Assembly (NCBI RefSeq): GCF_000186865.1
Contig: NW_008705567.1
Coordinates: 496,583-560,582 of the forward strand
Length of the DNA: 64,000 bases
Direction: 5' to 3'
From: Aureococcus anophagefferens
Taxonomy: Eukaryota > Sar > Pelagophyceae > Pelagomonadales > Pelagomonadaceae
In this document: positions 18,366-29,019 of the stretch, piece after piece
Layout of the letters: each line of letters opens with the position of its first letter
Numbering within the stretch: the first letter of the stretch is position 1
Position numbers and translations under genes: made by a program
The notes under the pieces: generated by a model
Databases searched by the model: none
What the model saw: the letters and a program-made list of their open reading frames with translations, nothing else
Told to the model about the DNA's origin: nothing

Positions 18366-20479
18366 TTAGTCGTGCCGCCGGTCGACGAACTCGAGCGTCG
18401 CGTCGAAGTCGCGGTCGTCGAGGTCCGCGAGCGTGGGCGGCGCGCCGCGCGACGGCGAGCCCGGCCGCGACCGCGGCGGCGACGGCGGCGGCTCGTCGCC
18501 CGGGGCCGGCGCGCGCGCGACGTTCCGCAGGTAGAGGAAGACGAGCTCGTAGAGCCGCAGGTCCAGCAGCTTCCGCTGCGACTCGTCGCGGTTGAGGCGC
18601 AACCCCAACTTCCGGTCGTGGCACCGCACCAGCAACACGACGCGCCACATCTGCGCCTCGATGGCCGGCAGCCTGTGTGGAAATCAAATATTCAAGCTGA
18701 CTTCAATGTGCGCTTATGCGACAGTTTCGATGCAAGCTCTTCGGCTGTGCTTCGAGAACTCGACGAGAGCAATCGATTCGTCCAAAAATCAGCCGAATCG
18801 ACTTCGATGTTACTGAGCTAGAGAGGTTTGAAGTTTTTGCTGGACGGGGCGTTCCACTGGTTGATTTCCACACAGCCGGCAGCGAGAGCTCGAGGTCCGC
18901 CTCGAGGGTCTCGTCCGTGTCCACGGCGTCCTGGGTCTTGGAGATGACGTCCCAGAACTCGCGGGGCCCCGCGTTCGGCCGGAGGCCGAGCGCCATCTGC
19001 GCCTCGAGGTCGCGCTTCGCGCGCGCGGAGCAGACGAGGCACCCCTTGCGCGAGCAGGGCGGGTGGCGGTGCAACAAGTCCGTGCGCCAGCGCTTCGACC
19101 GGGGCACGATGGGCGCCTCGCGTTTGTCGCGGCGCCGCCGCGTCCACGCGGAGCGAGTCGCTTGGGACACCGCGGAGAGCAGCGTCCGGAGCTCGAGCTC
19201 CGCGCCGTCCTCGAGGAGCGCGTCGAGGTCCACGTCCGCGTCCGCGAGCGACGCTTGTGGGCGCGCGCTCAGGTCCGCGCGCGCGGCCGCCTCCAGGTCG
19301 CCGAGGAACCGCGCGGCGACGCCGTTCGCCGCCTCGTGGAGCCTGGCGGGAAACGAGAGATTCAACGTCGCTTCAACGTGGGTGTTCCGCGCGCGCGCGT
19401 TCCGGAAAAAGCATGCACGCTTCGAGACCGTTCCGAGAGATGATCGCTCGTCCAAAGATCAGCCGAAACGAGTGGAAAACGGCCGAGAGAGGAGCCTTTG
19501 AAGTTGGGAAGTTCGCGCTCTTTTCCCGCCCTGCGTGGAGCTTGTTCTGGAAGACCTCGAGGCGCTGCACGTCGAGGTGGACCGGCGGCCGGCGCACGCG
19601 CAGGGGCATCTCGCGGAAGTCCGCGTCGACGCACGCGAAGAGCCGCTCGCCGACCTTGTAGAGCGCCTCCGCGAGCCGCCGCGCGCAGGACGCGACGTCG
19701 TAGAGCAGCGGCTCCGGCGGCCGCTTCGGCGCCCGCTTCTTCGGCGGTGGCTTCTTCGCCGGCGCGGGCCGCGGCGGCGGCTGCTCCGGGAGGTCGTCGT
19801 AGTCGCCGCCGTAGGTGCGCCGCTTCGCGAGCCACGCCTGGGCCTTCGGCCGCGGCGCGCGCCGCGGCGGCGCGCGGACGACGGCGACGGCCGCCTCCTC
19901 GAAGGACTCGCCGTCGTCGTCGTCCGCGTCGTCGTCGGCGGCGAGGAGGCCCCGCGGGGGCGACCGCGGCGGCGACGGCGGCGCGCGCGGCGCCGCGGGC
20001 GCCGCGCCGCCCGCGGCCGCCGCGGCCGCGCGGGTCCCGACCTCGAGGGACATGGCCCGGAGCGTGTCGAGGCGCCGGAGGAGGAGCGCGGCGTCGTCGC
20101 GCATCGCGTCGCCGCGGGGCACGTCCGCCGCGCGCGCGACGACGGCCGCGTCCTCGGCGAGCGCGCGCAGCGCGCGCGCGAGCCGCTCCGCGCGCGCGGC
20201 GCCGGCCGGCGACGCGGCCGCGGCCGCGGCCCAGCGGCGCAGGGCGGCGCGGAGCGCGGCGCCGCAGGACCGCACCGACGCGGCGAGGACGCCCCGCAGC
20301 AGCCAGCCCGCGCGCGCGCCTAAAGCGCCGGGCGGGAACTCGCCGGGCCCCGCCGGCGGGAAGGCGTCCGCCGCCGGCGCCGCGTCGCCCCAGGCGGCGA
20401 GCGCCGCCGCGCGGGGGGGCGCGCGCGTCGTGTGCTGCGACGACCCGTTCCGCTTCGTCCGGCTGTGGTACGCGACCAT
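18366..20479 (-). CDS. Unrecognised three-exon protein
   Basis: Exons 20479-19542, 19342-18884 and 18672-18366 give 567 residues with a perfect frame. The N-terminal third is Ala-rich and helical (ARAERLARALRALAEDAAV). The centre is acidic then Lys/Pro-rich (APAKKPPPKKRAPKRPPEP). The C-terminal third has a possible short metal site (PPCSRKGCLVCSARAKRDL) and two helices (FWDVISKTQDAVDTDETLEA, MWRVVLLVRCHDRKLGL). No catalytic signature or known family is visible. The basic linkers suggest a nuclear or cytoskeletal scaffold role, but this is only inference. Confidence 0.55.
18673..18875 (-). mobile_element. Introner, family A (203 bp), sense
   Basis: Exact duplication ccggcagc at 18665-18672 and 18876-18883 (GCTGCCGG in gene sense). 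Intron 18673-18883, GC-AG, phase 2. Belongs to the subfamily with GGAACGCCCCGTCC beside the left end. Confidence 0.92.
19343..19533 (-). mobile_element. Introner, family B (191 bp), sense
   Basis: Exact duplication cgtggagc at 19335-19342 and 19534-19541 (GCTCCACG in gene sense). Intron 19343-19541, GC-AG, phase 2. Ends CTGGCGGGAAA / TTTCCCGCCCTG. Confidence 0.92.
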
Positions 20480-20582
20480 CGTGTCAGCTCGGGCAGCCAC
20501 TCGATAAGCAACTGTGTCTCAAACCTCGTGAGATTGAAGTCATCATCATTTACCTCCGCGCAGCGGCGGGCAGCCCGACACG

Positions 20583-21225
20583 ATGGCCGCGCCGTCCCCC
20601 AAGGACAAGAAGACCTCGGCCACGCCGGAGAAGGAGGACCCCAAGAAGCAGGAGCAGGACGAGCACGACGCCCAGGTCGAGCAGCTGCGACACGTTTTTG
20701 ATTATTTCGACACGGACCGCGACCACATCGTCGACTCGTCGACGGCGAAGCGCATCCTCGACCTCCTCGGCTTCCACAACCCGACCATGCCGTCGCGCGG
20801 CGCCGGCGTCCGCCGTCGCGGACCGGCGACCCGCCGCCGCCGCCGCCGCCCCCGCGCCGCGCCGCGCGCTTTCCGCGACGCCGCGCGCGCGCAGGTCGAA
20901 CCAGATCACGTTCGAGATGTTCTGCGCGACGGCGCTGGGCCTCGACAACAACCTGAGCGCCGCGGGCAAGGTCAAGCGCGCCTTCCACCTCATGAAGCGC
21001 GACAACAAGAACCGCATCATCAACCACGCCGAGTTCCACGAGTTCCTCACGATGTGCGGCATGGAGATCTCGCCCGAGCACAGCGAGCGCATCACGGAGC
21101 TCATCTCGACGCACGGCGAGGACTACTTCACGGAGGCCGAGCTCGTGTCCTACGTCATGGAGCACCAGGCCCAGGAGGAGCGCAAGCGCCTCGCCGCGCT
21201 CAAGGCGGAGAAGGGCGCGCGATGA
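20583..21225 (+). CDS. Calmodulin-like EF-hand protein
   Basis: Two exons (20583-20791, 20895-21225) give 179 residues; a 103-bp GC-rich GT-AG intron is needed to join NPTMP to SNQITFEMFCATALGLD. EF-hand helices are clear (LRHVFDYFDTDRDHIVDSST; RAFHLMKRDNKNRIINHAEF; YFTEAELVSYV), and the loops DTDRDHIVDSST and KRDNKNRIINHAE are degenerate at some coordinating positions. The overall four-hand plan and size resemble calmodulin/centrin-type regulators. N- and C-termini are Lys/Glu-rich. Calcium affinity may be reduced. Confidence 0.65.
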
Positions 21226-21286
21226 GGGGGGTCGTAACGCGAGGGCCGCCCCCCCGGTCGTCGTCGTACAGCGCAGGGACGGCGCC

Positions 21287-22348
21287 TTATGCCTCGCTCG
21301 TCGCCCCGTTGGCGTCGACGGCGACGTCGGACCCGCTGAGCTCGAGCTGGGACGCGCGGCGCTCGCGCTCCTCGACGACCATGTTGCCGACGACCTTGTT
21401 CAGGTCGACGCTGAGGCGCCGCACGACCTCGTCCGTCGGCTCGCGGAGGTTCGGGTCCTTGGGCGGCGGCGCCGGGGGCGCCGCGAGGCCGACGAAGGAG
21501 GAGCCGCGGCGCGCGGCGGCCGAGATGGACTTGCGGTGCTTCTCCATGGACCGCAGCGTGCGGATCCAGAGCTGCTTGTTGGCCTTCTGCTCCCGCGTGA
21601 AGGTCATGAGCTTGTCGCGCGTCAGCTGCTGCAGGATGGACGTGACCGCGCCGGAGAAGATGCGCGCCTCGGCGCGGCCCTCGCCGAGCTTCTTCTTCAC
21701 GTCGCGCACGATCTTGCCGCTCACGTTGATCTGCCGCTCCGCGCCGGGCTTCAGGAACTCGTCGAAGATGGCCTGGGCGTCCGCGAGGCGCGCCGCCGCG
21801 GACTCGGGCGACTCGTCGGACGGCGTCTTCGCCTCCGGCGGCGCGGGCGAGCCCTCACCCGGCGGGCCCACGACGATGACCTTGGGCTCCGAGGGGTACG
21901 TCTTCTGGAAGTCCTCCAGCGCCAGGTAGAACTGGAGCGACTCCTCGGCGTACTGCTTCACGAGGAACTCGGTAAAGTCCTCGAGGTCGCGCGCGTCGCG
22001 CATGATCTGCTCCATGCGCGAGTACCTGGGCCGCGCCGGCGTCGAGGCGCGCGCGCGCGACGACGTCGCGCCCGGCGCCGACGCGAGGCCGCGCCTCGTC
22101 CGAACATCGGCCGAGCGGCGACGGCGCGCGCGGGGCCGTGCCGCGCGGCGCGCGCGCATGGCGTCCATGTCGGAGCCCATGGCGTTGAGCGAGGGCGGCA
22201 GGGCCTCTTCCCGGTACTCGCCCGTCTCCTGCTTCTCGTAGGCCATCTTCGTCAGCTCGTCGACGTCCTTGGACTCGAGGTCGTCGCCCGGAGCGCCCGC
22301 CTCCTTGGCGGCGTCCTCGGCCTTGTGTGCGCTGCCGCCGGCGCCCAT
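21287..22348 (-). CDS. RGS-domain protein, predicted N-myristoylated
   Basis: 353 residues from the ATG at 22348. MGAGGSAHK fits an N-myristoylation signal. The RGS domain spans about residues 115-245: LEDFTEFLVKQYAEESLQFY, LALEDFQKTYP, then AQAIFDEFLKPGAERQINV and the last helix FTREQKANKQLW. RGS proteins stimulate GTP hydrolysis on G-alpha subunits at membranes. The C-terminal tail is basic, Ser-rich and ends in an acidic Asp/Ala segment. Residues about 65-108 are Arg/Ala-rich and may be an unspliced remnant (see findings). The gene is divergent from the myosin gene, with 239 bp between starts. Confidence 0.75.
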   Translation of the reverse strand: MGAGGSAHKAEDAAKEAGAPGDDLESKDVDELTKMAYEKQETGEYREEALPPSLNAMGSDMDAMRARRAARPRARRRRSADVRTRRGLASAPGATSSRARASTPARPRYSRMEQIMRDARDLEDFTEFLVKQYAEESLQFYLALEDFQKTYPSEPKVIVVGPPGEGSPAPPEAKTPSDESPESAAARLADAQAIFDEFLKPGAERQINVSGKIVRDVKKKLGEGRAEARIFSGAVTSILQQLTRDKLMTFTREQKANKQLWIRTLRSMEKHRKSISAAARRGSSFVGLAAPPAPPPKDPNLREPTDEVVRRLSVDLNKVVGNMVVEERERRASQLELSGSDVAVDANGATSEA

Positions 22349-22587
22349 GGCGCGCGCGCGGCACCGCGGACCGCGGCGCGGGACACACCGGGGATGCGGC
22401 GGCGCCTCAGCGCACCATGGCGCGCGCTCGAGAGAGCGGGCCTCGAATCGATCGTTGTGGGGCTCGAGGCGCGAGTCGTGAACCCCTGCAACTACGATGG
22501 CGACAAGATTCCTCAAATATTGTTCAGCCAAAGTTGAAGGGGCTGGGTGGACGATGGGGCAGCTCTGAGCTCCCGATTCGCACAGCC

Positions 22588-25500
22588 ATGGACGCGTCCT
22601 GGTTCTGGGTGCCCGACGACGCCGAGGGCTTCGTCGCCGCGCGGCTCGTGTCGCGGAACAAGCGGGACAACCTCGTTTGCGTGTCGCGGGACGGGCGGAC
22701 GCTGGACCCGGCGCCCGCGTCGGCCTGCTACGCCATCGACGACGTCGCGTCCGTCGACGAGCCGCCGCCCTGCGACCTCGTGCTCCTCGCGGAGGTGAGC
22801 CCGGCGTCGATCCTCCACGCGCTGCGACGGCGCTTCGAGGACGACGACATCTACACGAGTTTAGGGAGCGTGCTCGTCGCGCTCAACCCGTTCAAGGCCA
22901 TCGACGGCCTCTACGGCCCGGCGGCGCTGGCGCACTACGGCGGCGGCGCCGGCGGCGCCCTGGCGCCCCACGTCTACGACGTCGCGGCCGCGGCCTACCG
23001 CGGCGTCCGCGGCGGCGACGCCGGTTCGGCGCGGTCGCAGTCGCTCGTCATCTCCGGCGAGTCCGGCGCGGGCAAGACGGAGACGACGAAGCACGCCCTC
23101 GCCTACCTCGCCTTCGTCGCCGGGTCGCCCGGCGGCGTCCAGGAGCGCATCCTCGCCGCGTCGCCGATTTTAGAGGCGCTCGGCAACGCGAAGACGAGCC
23201 GCAACGACAACAGCAGCCGCCTGTGTGGAAGTCAAATCTTCAACCCGACTTCGATGTGCGCATATGCGACAGTTTCGACGCAAGCTCTTCGGCTGTGCTT
23301 CGAGAACTCGACGAGAGCAATCGATTCATCCACAAATCAGCCGAATCGACTTCGATTCGACCGAGCTAGAGAATTTCAAAGCTTGGTCAGGACCACCCAA
23401 ACCAGTGGTTCAATTCCACACAGGCAGCCGCTTCGGCAAGTTCATGGAGCTCCGCTTCGACGCGTCCGGCGCCATCGCGTCCTGCGGCAACACGCCCTAC
23501 CTCCTCGAAAGCGGCCGCGTCGTCGGCCAGGCGCCCGGCGAGCGCAACTTCCACGCGTTCTTCCAGCTCCGCAAGGGCGCGCGCGGCACGCTCGCGCGCG
23601 CGCTCGCCATCGACCGGGAGGTTTTTTTCTACTGCGGCCTCCCGGGCGACGGCCGCGGCGGCTTCGACGTCGCGGGCGCCGACGACGCGGCGGCCTTCGT
23701 GGAGACGTGCGCGTCGCTCGAGGCCGTCGGCTTCGACGCGCGCGAGCGCGACGGCCTGCTCAAAATCGTCGCGGCCGTGCTCCACCTCGGCGACGCGTCC
23801 TTCCGCGACAGCGACGGGCCCGAGGACGGCTCCGCCGCCGACGCGCCGGGGCGCGACGCGCTGGAGCGCGCGGCCGCGTGCCTCGGCGCGGACGCGGCCG
23901 CGCTCGAGCGCGCGCTCACGCTGCGGACCGTCGAGGTCAAGACGGGCCGCCGCTGCTCCGTGACCAAGGTGCCCCTGCCGCCGCCGCAGGCGGCGGTCGC
24001 GCGCGACGCCTTCGCGCGCCAGCGCTACGCCGTGCCGGAAACAACCGGCGGAACGCCCCGTCCGGCAAAAACTTCTCGAGCTCGGTCGCGTCGACGTCGA
24101 TTCGGCTAATTTTTGGAAGGATCGTGTTCTCTCGGCGAATTCTTTGGAGACAGCGAAAAGAATATGTGCGAATACATGCCTATTGACGTCGTGTTGCATA
24201 TTTTTGTTTCCCGCCCAGGCTCTACGGCGCGCTCTTCGAGTGGACCGTCGGCCGCGTCAACGAGAGCGTCGGCGGCGGCGGCGCGGCGTCTTCGGGCCCC
24301 GTCGTCGGCGTCTTGGACATCTTCGGCTTCGAGATCTTCACCGTGAACTCCTTCGAGCAGCTCCTCATCAACTTCGCCAACGAAGGGCTCCAGCGGCTCT
24401 TCAACCGCACGGTCTTCGACGAGGAGATGGCGCTCTACGAGGCCGAGGGCGTCGGCCAGTGCGTGCGCCTCGACTATGTCGACAACGCGGACGTGCTCGC
24501 GCTGCTCGGCGGGCGGCGGCCGCCGGGCGTCGTCGAGATGCTCGACGAGGAGTCCAAGCTACCCCGGGGGTCGTCGGCCAACTTCCGCGCGCGTCTCGCG
24601 AAGCGGCACGCGGGCCACGCGCGGTTCTCGACGCCGCGGTCCGCGTCGACGGCGTTCTTCGTGGAGCACTACGCGGGCAAGGTCTGCTACGAGGCGGCGT
24701 CGTTCGTGGAGAAGAACCGCGACGGCGTCACGGGCGACATGGTCGCGGCCTTCGGCGACTGCACATTACCGCTCGTCGCGGCGTGCTTCGCCGGGCGCGG
24801 CGCCGCGAGCAAGGCGTCCGTCGGCGCCAAGTTCAAGAAGTCGCTCGACGCGCTCACGGCGACGCTCGGCGCGACGGAGCCCCACTACGTGCGCTGCGTC
24901 AAGTCGAACCCGCGGAAGGCGCCGGGGACCATGGACTACAAGCTCTGCCTCGAGCAGCTGACCTACGCGGGCGTCCTCGAGGCCGTCAAGATCCACCAGC
25001 GGGGCTTCCCCTTCCGCCTGGACCACGTCGCGTTCCGCCGGTCCTACCACGCCGCCGTCGGGCTTCTGGCGGACCGCGCGGGCGCGGCGGACCGGTCGAA
25101 GCTCTTCGCGGGGCCGCCGAGGGCCCAGTGCGAGGCGCTCGCGGCGGCGCTCGCGGCGCGGGACGACGCCTGGCCTTCCGGCGACCTCGTCGTCGGCCGG
25201 ACCCGCGTGCTCTACCGGTCGGGCGTCCACCGGCGCTTGGAAAAACGGCGCGAGGCGGCGCTCGGGCTCGCGCGCGCGACGGTCGTCCGGGCCCTGGCGG
25301 CGGCGACGACGAAGCGCATCTCCGACACGCTCCGGGCCGCGGTACGGGCCCTCGCGGACGCCATGGTCGCCTGGGACGGCGGCTGCGTCGCGGCGACCTG
25401 CGACGACCTCGACCGCGCGTGCGCGTCGGCCTCCCGGGGCCGCGCGGCGTTCTTCGGCCTCTTCCTGCGCGCGAGTTACGTGCCCGCGGCGCGGCGCATG

Positions 25501-27566
25501 CTCGACTTCCTGGCGCGGCGGGCGGCGCTCGACAAAGAGCTCGGGGGCCTGCTCCGGGGCGAATTGGGCGGCGACGCGGACTTCCAGACGCTCGTCGCGC
25601 GCTGCGGCGCCATCGAGGCCGGCGTCGCGGAGGCCGAGGGGCTCCGATTTCGGGCCGTCGCGCTCGGGCGCGTCGTACAGGGCGCGGGGCCCGGCGACTC
25701 GGAGAACTACGGCCGGGCCGTCGCGGCGAGGGACGCCGTCGCGCGCGTCGCGGACGTGAAGCGGAGCCTCGACCTGGGGCTGCGGGACCGCGACGAGGAC
25801 CGGCTGACGGCGGCGCTCGGTGCGCTCGACGAGCTCCGGAGCGACGGCAAGCTCGCGGCGGGCCTCTGGGCCGACGACGAGGCCCGCGCGCGGCGCGCGG
25901 CCGCGGAGATCGTCGAGCAGCAGCGGGCGCTCGTCGCCGAGTTTCAATCCGCGTTCGCGTCCGGCGACGGCGCCGCGCTGGCGTCGGCCGTCAAAAGCGC
26001 CGACGAGGCCGCGCGGACGCGGGCCCTTTCCAAGAAGACGCGCGACGCGCGGGCCGCGGCGCGGACGTTGCTCGAGCTCCGGGATTTCGACGCGCGCGGC
26101 GCGTGGGACGACGCGGCGCGGCTCGCGGGCGACGACGGCGCCTGGGCCGTGGGCGCCTGGGCCGCGGCCGTCGAGGGCGAGCGCGCGGCCGTCGCGGCGC
26201 GCGCGCGCGACGGCGCGGTCCGCGACGCGCTGCTCGCGGGCCTGCGCGAGGGGCGCATCGTCGGGCCGCCGCCCTGCACGGCGCCCGTCGGCGTCGACGC
26301 GCTCGAGGCCGCGCTCGCCGCGCGGGCCGCGCGCGGCGGGGACGAGGCGCCGGAGTTGGCCGAACTCGCGGCGTCGTGCGCCTACGTGCTGCGCGTCCGC
26401 AACGCGTTCCTCGCGCCGCCGGACGCGCCGGATTTGCTCGGGCGCGCGCCCCCGGGCCAGATCGTCCACCTCGTCGACGTCGAGGGCCTCGAGGCCGCGC
26501 TCGCGGACGCGCCGCGCGCGGTCGCCGCCGCCGCGCGGGACGAGGTCGCGGCGGCGACGGTCGAGGCGCACTACCGCGCCGCGCGCAAGGCGCTCGCGCT
26601 CGCGCCCATGGACGGCCGGCCCGACGCCGTCGCGGCCTTCGACCCCAACGCGGGGCTCGACGGCGACGAGTGGGTCGACTCCGACGTCTTCGCGCACGTG
26701 ACCGCGAAGCCCCTCAACGACGCGCTGGCCGCCTGCGACGACCGCGAGCGGAAGTGCGCGGCCGCCGGCGCGGACGTGTCCGGCGACGGCGCGCTCCTCG
26801 AGCTCAAGGACCTCTGCGCGCTCCTCGCGGACGCGCGGCGCGCCGTCGCCGCGGGCGACGACGACGCGGCGCGCGCCGCCGTCGAGCGCGCGCTCGCGGC
26901 GCCGGCGGCGCCGACGCGGGGCGACGCGCGGCCCGCGTTCGCCGTCGCGTTCCTCGAGCTCGACGTCTCGCGGCGGGTTCTGCTCGACCGCGCGGCGCGG
27001 GCCGCGGCGGTCGCNNNNNNNNNNNNNNNNNNNNNNNNNNNNNNNNNNNNNNNNNNNNNNNNNNTTCCGCGGAGGCCGCGGCGGCGGCCGTCGGCGCCGC
27101 GCGCCGGGCCTTCGAGGGCGAGGCGCGGGGCGACGGCGCGCGCGCGGCGCTCGCGGAGACGGCCGGTGAGCTCGCGCTCGTCGCCGCGGAGTGCGCGGAG
27201 CGGGCGCTCCGCGAGTGCCTGCGGTCCGCGATGGCGCGGGGCGGCTTCGTCGCCGGCGCGGGGCCCGCGTCCGTGGACCTCGGCCCGCTCAAGGACGCGC
27301 TCCGCGCCGCCGGCGCCTTCGAGGCGGACCACGGCGCGCTGTCGCCGTCGGCGCGGCACCTCGCGGACGACGCGGCGCGCCTCCTCGAGCTCCGCGCGGC
27401 GATCCGCGAGAGCCGGTGGGAGGCCGACCCGCGGTGCCCCTGGCGCGGGGCGCCCAAGGCCGACATCCTCCGCGCCGTGCTCGCCGGCCGCGACGGGCTC
27501 GCGGGGTGCTTCGCGGCGCTCGAGCGCGCGCCGCCGCGGGCCCTGGCCATCGGGGGCGACGAGTAA
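22588..27566 (+). CDS. Unconventional myosin heavy chain, interrupted by assembly gap
   Basis: The motor domain has all nucleotide-binding elements: P-loop GESGAGKTETTK (about residue 157), switch I NDNSSRFGKF (restored only when the introner at 23213-23423 is removed), and switch II LDIFGFEIF (about residue 440). Actin-contact and relay-type sequences follow: PHYVRCVKSNPRKAP and QLTYAGVLEAVKIHQRGFPF. An N-terminal SH3-like beta region precedes it (FWVPDDAEGFVAARLV). The tail is long, Ala/Arg/Asp-rich and helical without a recognised cargo domain. Two introners interrupt the motor. The 50-N gap at 27015 lies in the tail; its real length must be a multiple of 3 to keep the frame. Acts in actin-based transport. 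Confidence 0.9.
23221..23423 (+). mobile_element. Introner, family A (203 bp), antisense, in myosin switch I
   Basis: Exact duplication gcagccgc at 23213-23220 and 23424-23431. Intron 23213-23423, GC-AG, phase 1. Removal gives the canonical NDNSSRFGKF; any GT inside the element would insert residues in this motif. Confidence 0.95.
24030..24218 (+). mobile_element. Introner, family A, diverged (189 bp), sense
   Basis: Near-exact duplication gcgctacg (24022-24029) / gctctacg (24219-24226). Intron 24022-24218, GC-AG, phase 2; joins FARQ to LYGALFEW as expected for a myosin. Ends eroded (CCGTGCCGGAAAC / GTTTCCCGCCCAG) and the right half has diverged to AT-rich sequence. Confidence 0.85.
27015..27064. 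other. Assembly gap (50 N)
   Basis: Fifty consecutive N inside the myosin tail. The same fixed length is used at 41195, so it is a placeholder and not a measured size. Confidence 1.
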
Positions 27567-27742
27567 GCCGTATGCGTCATAAAGGCGCGCGCATGCCTCA
27601 GGGTGCACAGCACGCTGCAGTCAATGTGAAGGCCTCGAGCTCGCCGTGAGTTTGGCGGAGGCAGCCCATGAGCGGGGCGAGGGCGTCGGCGCGTCCTCCT
27701 CGGACGACGCGCTCGACACGAGGTGCGCGTCGGGCGCCAGCG

Positions 27743-28903
27743 ATGACGGAGTGCGCAGCGATGGACGCAGCGACCGCGCGACAGCCCCGTCGGACGTCGT
27801 CGACGCGCGCGCGTGCCGTGCTCGACACGCTACTTAACCATCATATCTACGCGGAAGACAACGTCAGGTGGGGAGTTTGGCTGGGGCGGCACATCTGTTA
27901 TACAAACGAAGTGTGTGCGTCTTTCAAGGTGATCTTCTTACTGAGCGCAGTCGACAAGGCGCTGCGCCAGACAGTTCTCAATCGTGCCGCTCTATGGGAA
28001 TGCATGACGCGGTCGATGATCCCGAGCCTGCAAAGTGTGCCGACTAGCGTGACACCGCGGGGGCGAACGGGTTTTCTTAGAACGCTGCGCCTCTTTCGCG
28101 ACCAGGAGCTGCGCGTGCGCCCGACGCCGTCGCTAGACGCGTTTCGACGCAGCGTCGAGATGCCGAAGTCTATCACGTTCTTGCTCGATGTCTACTCTGC
28201 CTCTGGAAAGTGGGCGTTTTCTGCCGAAGAACAGTGCGATCTCGACGCCGATGGGAAAATCGTCGCCTGCAATGGAGTCCCGCAAGATCCAGAGTGGCTG
28301 TTCGTCTCCTACGACTTCGAGATCAAGGCACCGCTTCAAATCACTGCGATTGGAGAGATCGCCGCTTCGGATGCGCGAGCCCGGAGAATGGAGGTCGAGC
28401 AGAATGCGGATTCTAACACATATCCCACGTATGCAAACGTTTTGTTGTCCTTTTTCGTGGACGACGAAGGGCCGCCGACGATCCTGCTCAACGAATGTTC
28501 GTCTTGCTTGACTCTCGACAAACTTTCTGTGGAGTTCCGAACAGACATACACGAAAACTGGCACCCGCGTGCCTCGTTCCCCGGGCGAGATTTTTGGAAG
28601 CCGGCTCGGTGGACTCGGGCCGCCGAATTCCAGACGGGATGCGATCTTCGCTACGGCGTCGGCTCGCTGCCGTTCGACCCGGTCGTTCAGCTGCGCTTCT
28701 CCCCGCCGGGCGTAGACGTTAGGAGCATCCTGGATCCAGAGGATGATGTGATCGACGAGGACGACCTGGGCAAGTGTTTTGTGAGACTCGAACTCGATTT
28801 CGAAGTGGACGACAACGGCGTCTCCAAAGGCTCGGACGCGACCGTCGTCCCCGCGCTCATGCGCCTGCGCGAGGACCAGAAGCGCCAACCGTTCTTCTCG
28901 TAA
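27743..28903 (+). CDS. Orphan protein in a locally low-GC block
   Basis: The frame is open from 27668; the ATG at 27743 (MTECAAMDAATARQ) is a reasonable start and gives 386 residues. The sequence is a mixed alpha/beta globular protein (ITFLLDVYSASGKWAF, WLFVSYDFEIKAPLQITAIG, FFVDDEGPPTILLNECSSC) with several beta-strand pairs and an acidic C-terminal part (DPEDDVIDEDDLGKCFVRLE). I do not recognise the family. Codons ending in A or T are far commoner than in neighbours, and the base composition is visibly lower in GC. No intron. Transfer or recent acquisition is possible. Confidence 0.55.
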   Translation: MTECAAMDAATARQPRRTSSTRARAVLDTLLNHHIYAEDNVRWGVWLGRHICYTNEVCASFKVIFLLSAVDKALRQTVLNRAALWECMTRSMIPSLQSVPTSVTPRGRTGFLRTLRLFRDQELRVRPTPSLDAFRRSVEMPKSITFLLDVYSASGKWAFSAEEQCDLDADGKIVACNGVPQDPEWLFVSYDFEIKAPLQITAIGEIAASDARARRMEVEQNADSNTYPTYANVLLSFFVDDEGPPTILLNECSSCLTLDKLSVEFRTDIHENWHPRASFPGRDFWKPARWTRAAEFQTGCDLRYGVGSLPFDPVVQLRFSPPGVDVRSILDPEDDVIDEDDLGKCFVRLELDFEVDDNGVSKGSDATVVPALMRLREDQKRQPFFS

Positions 28904-29019
28904 CTCGGCGTTTTACGACACCCGTAGCAGCGCCGGGGTGCCTTCTGGTCGTGTTCGCGAGGCGGGGTCCTGGCGGCCGAGCAGGTTGACAAAAATTTAT
29001 TGAGGTCTGCTTTTGCACA

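Noticed and set aside
20792..20894. Intron of the second EF-hand gene as a family C introner
   Set aside because: A few bases (GGCGTCC, CCGTC) resemble family C, but the flanks share only GTCG and no hairpin arms are present.
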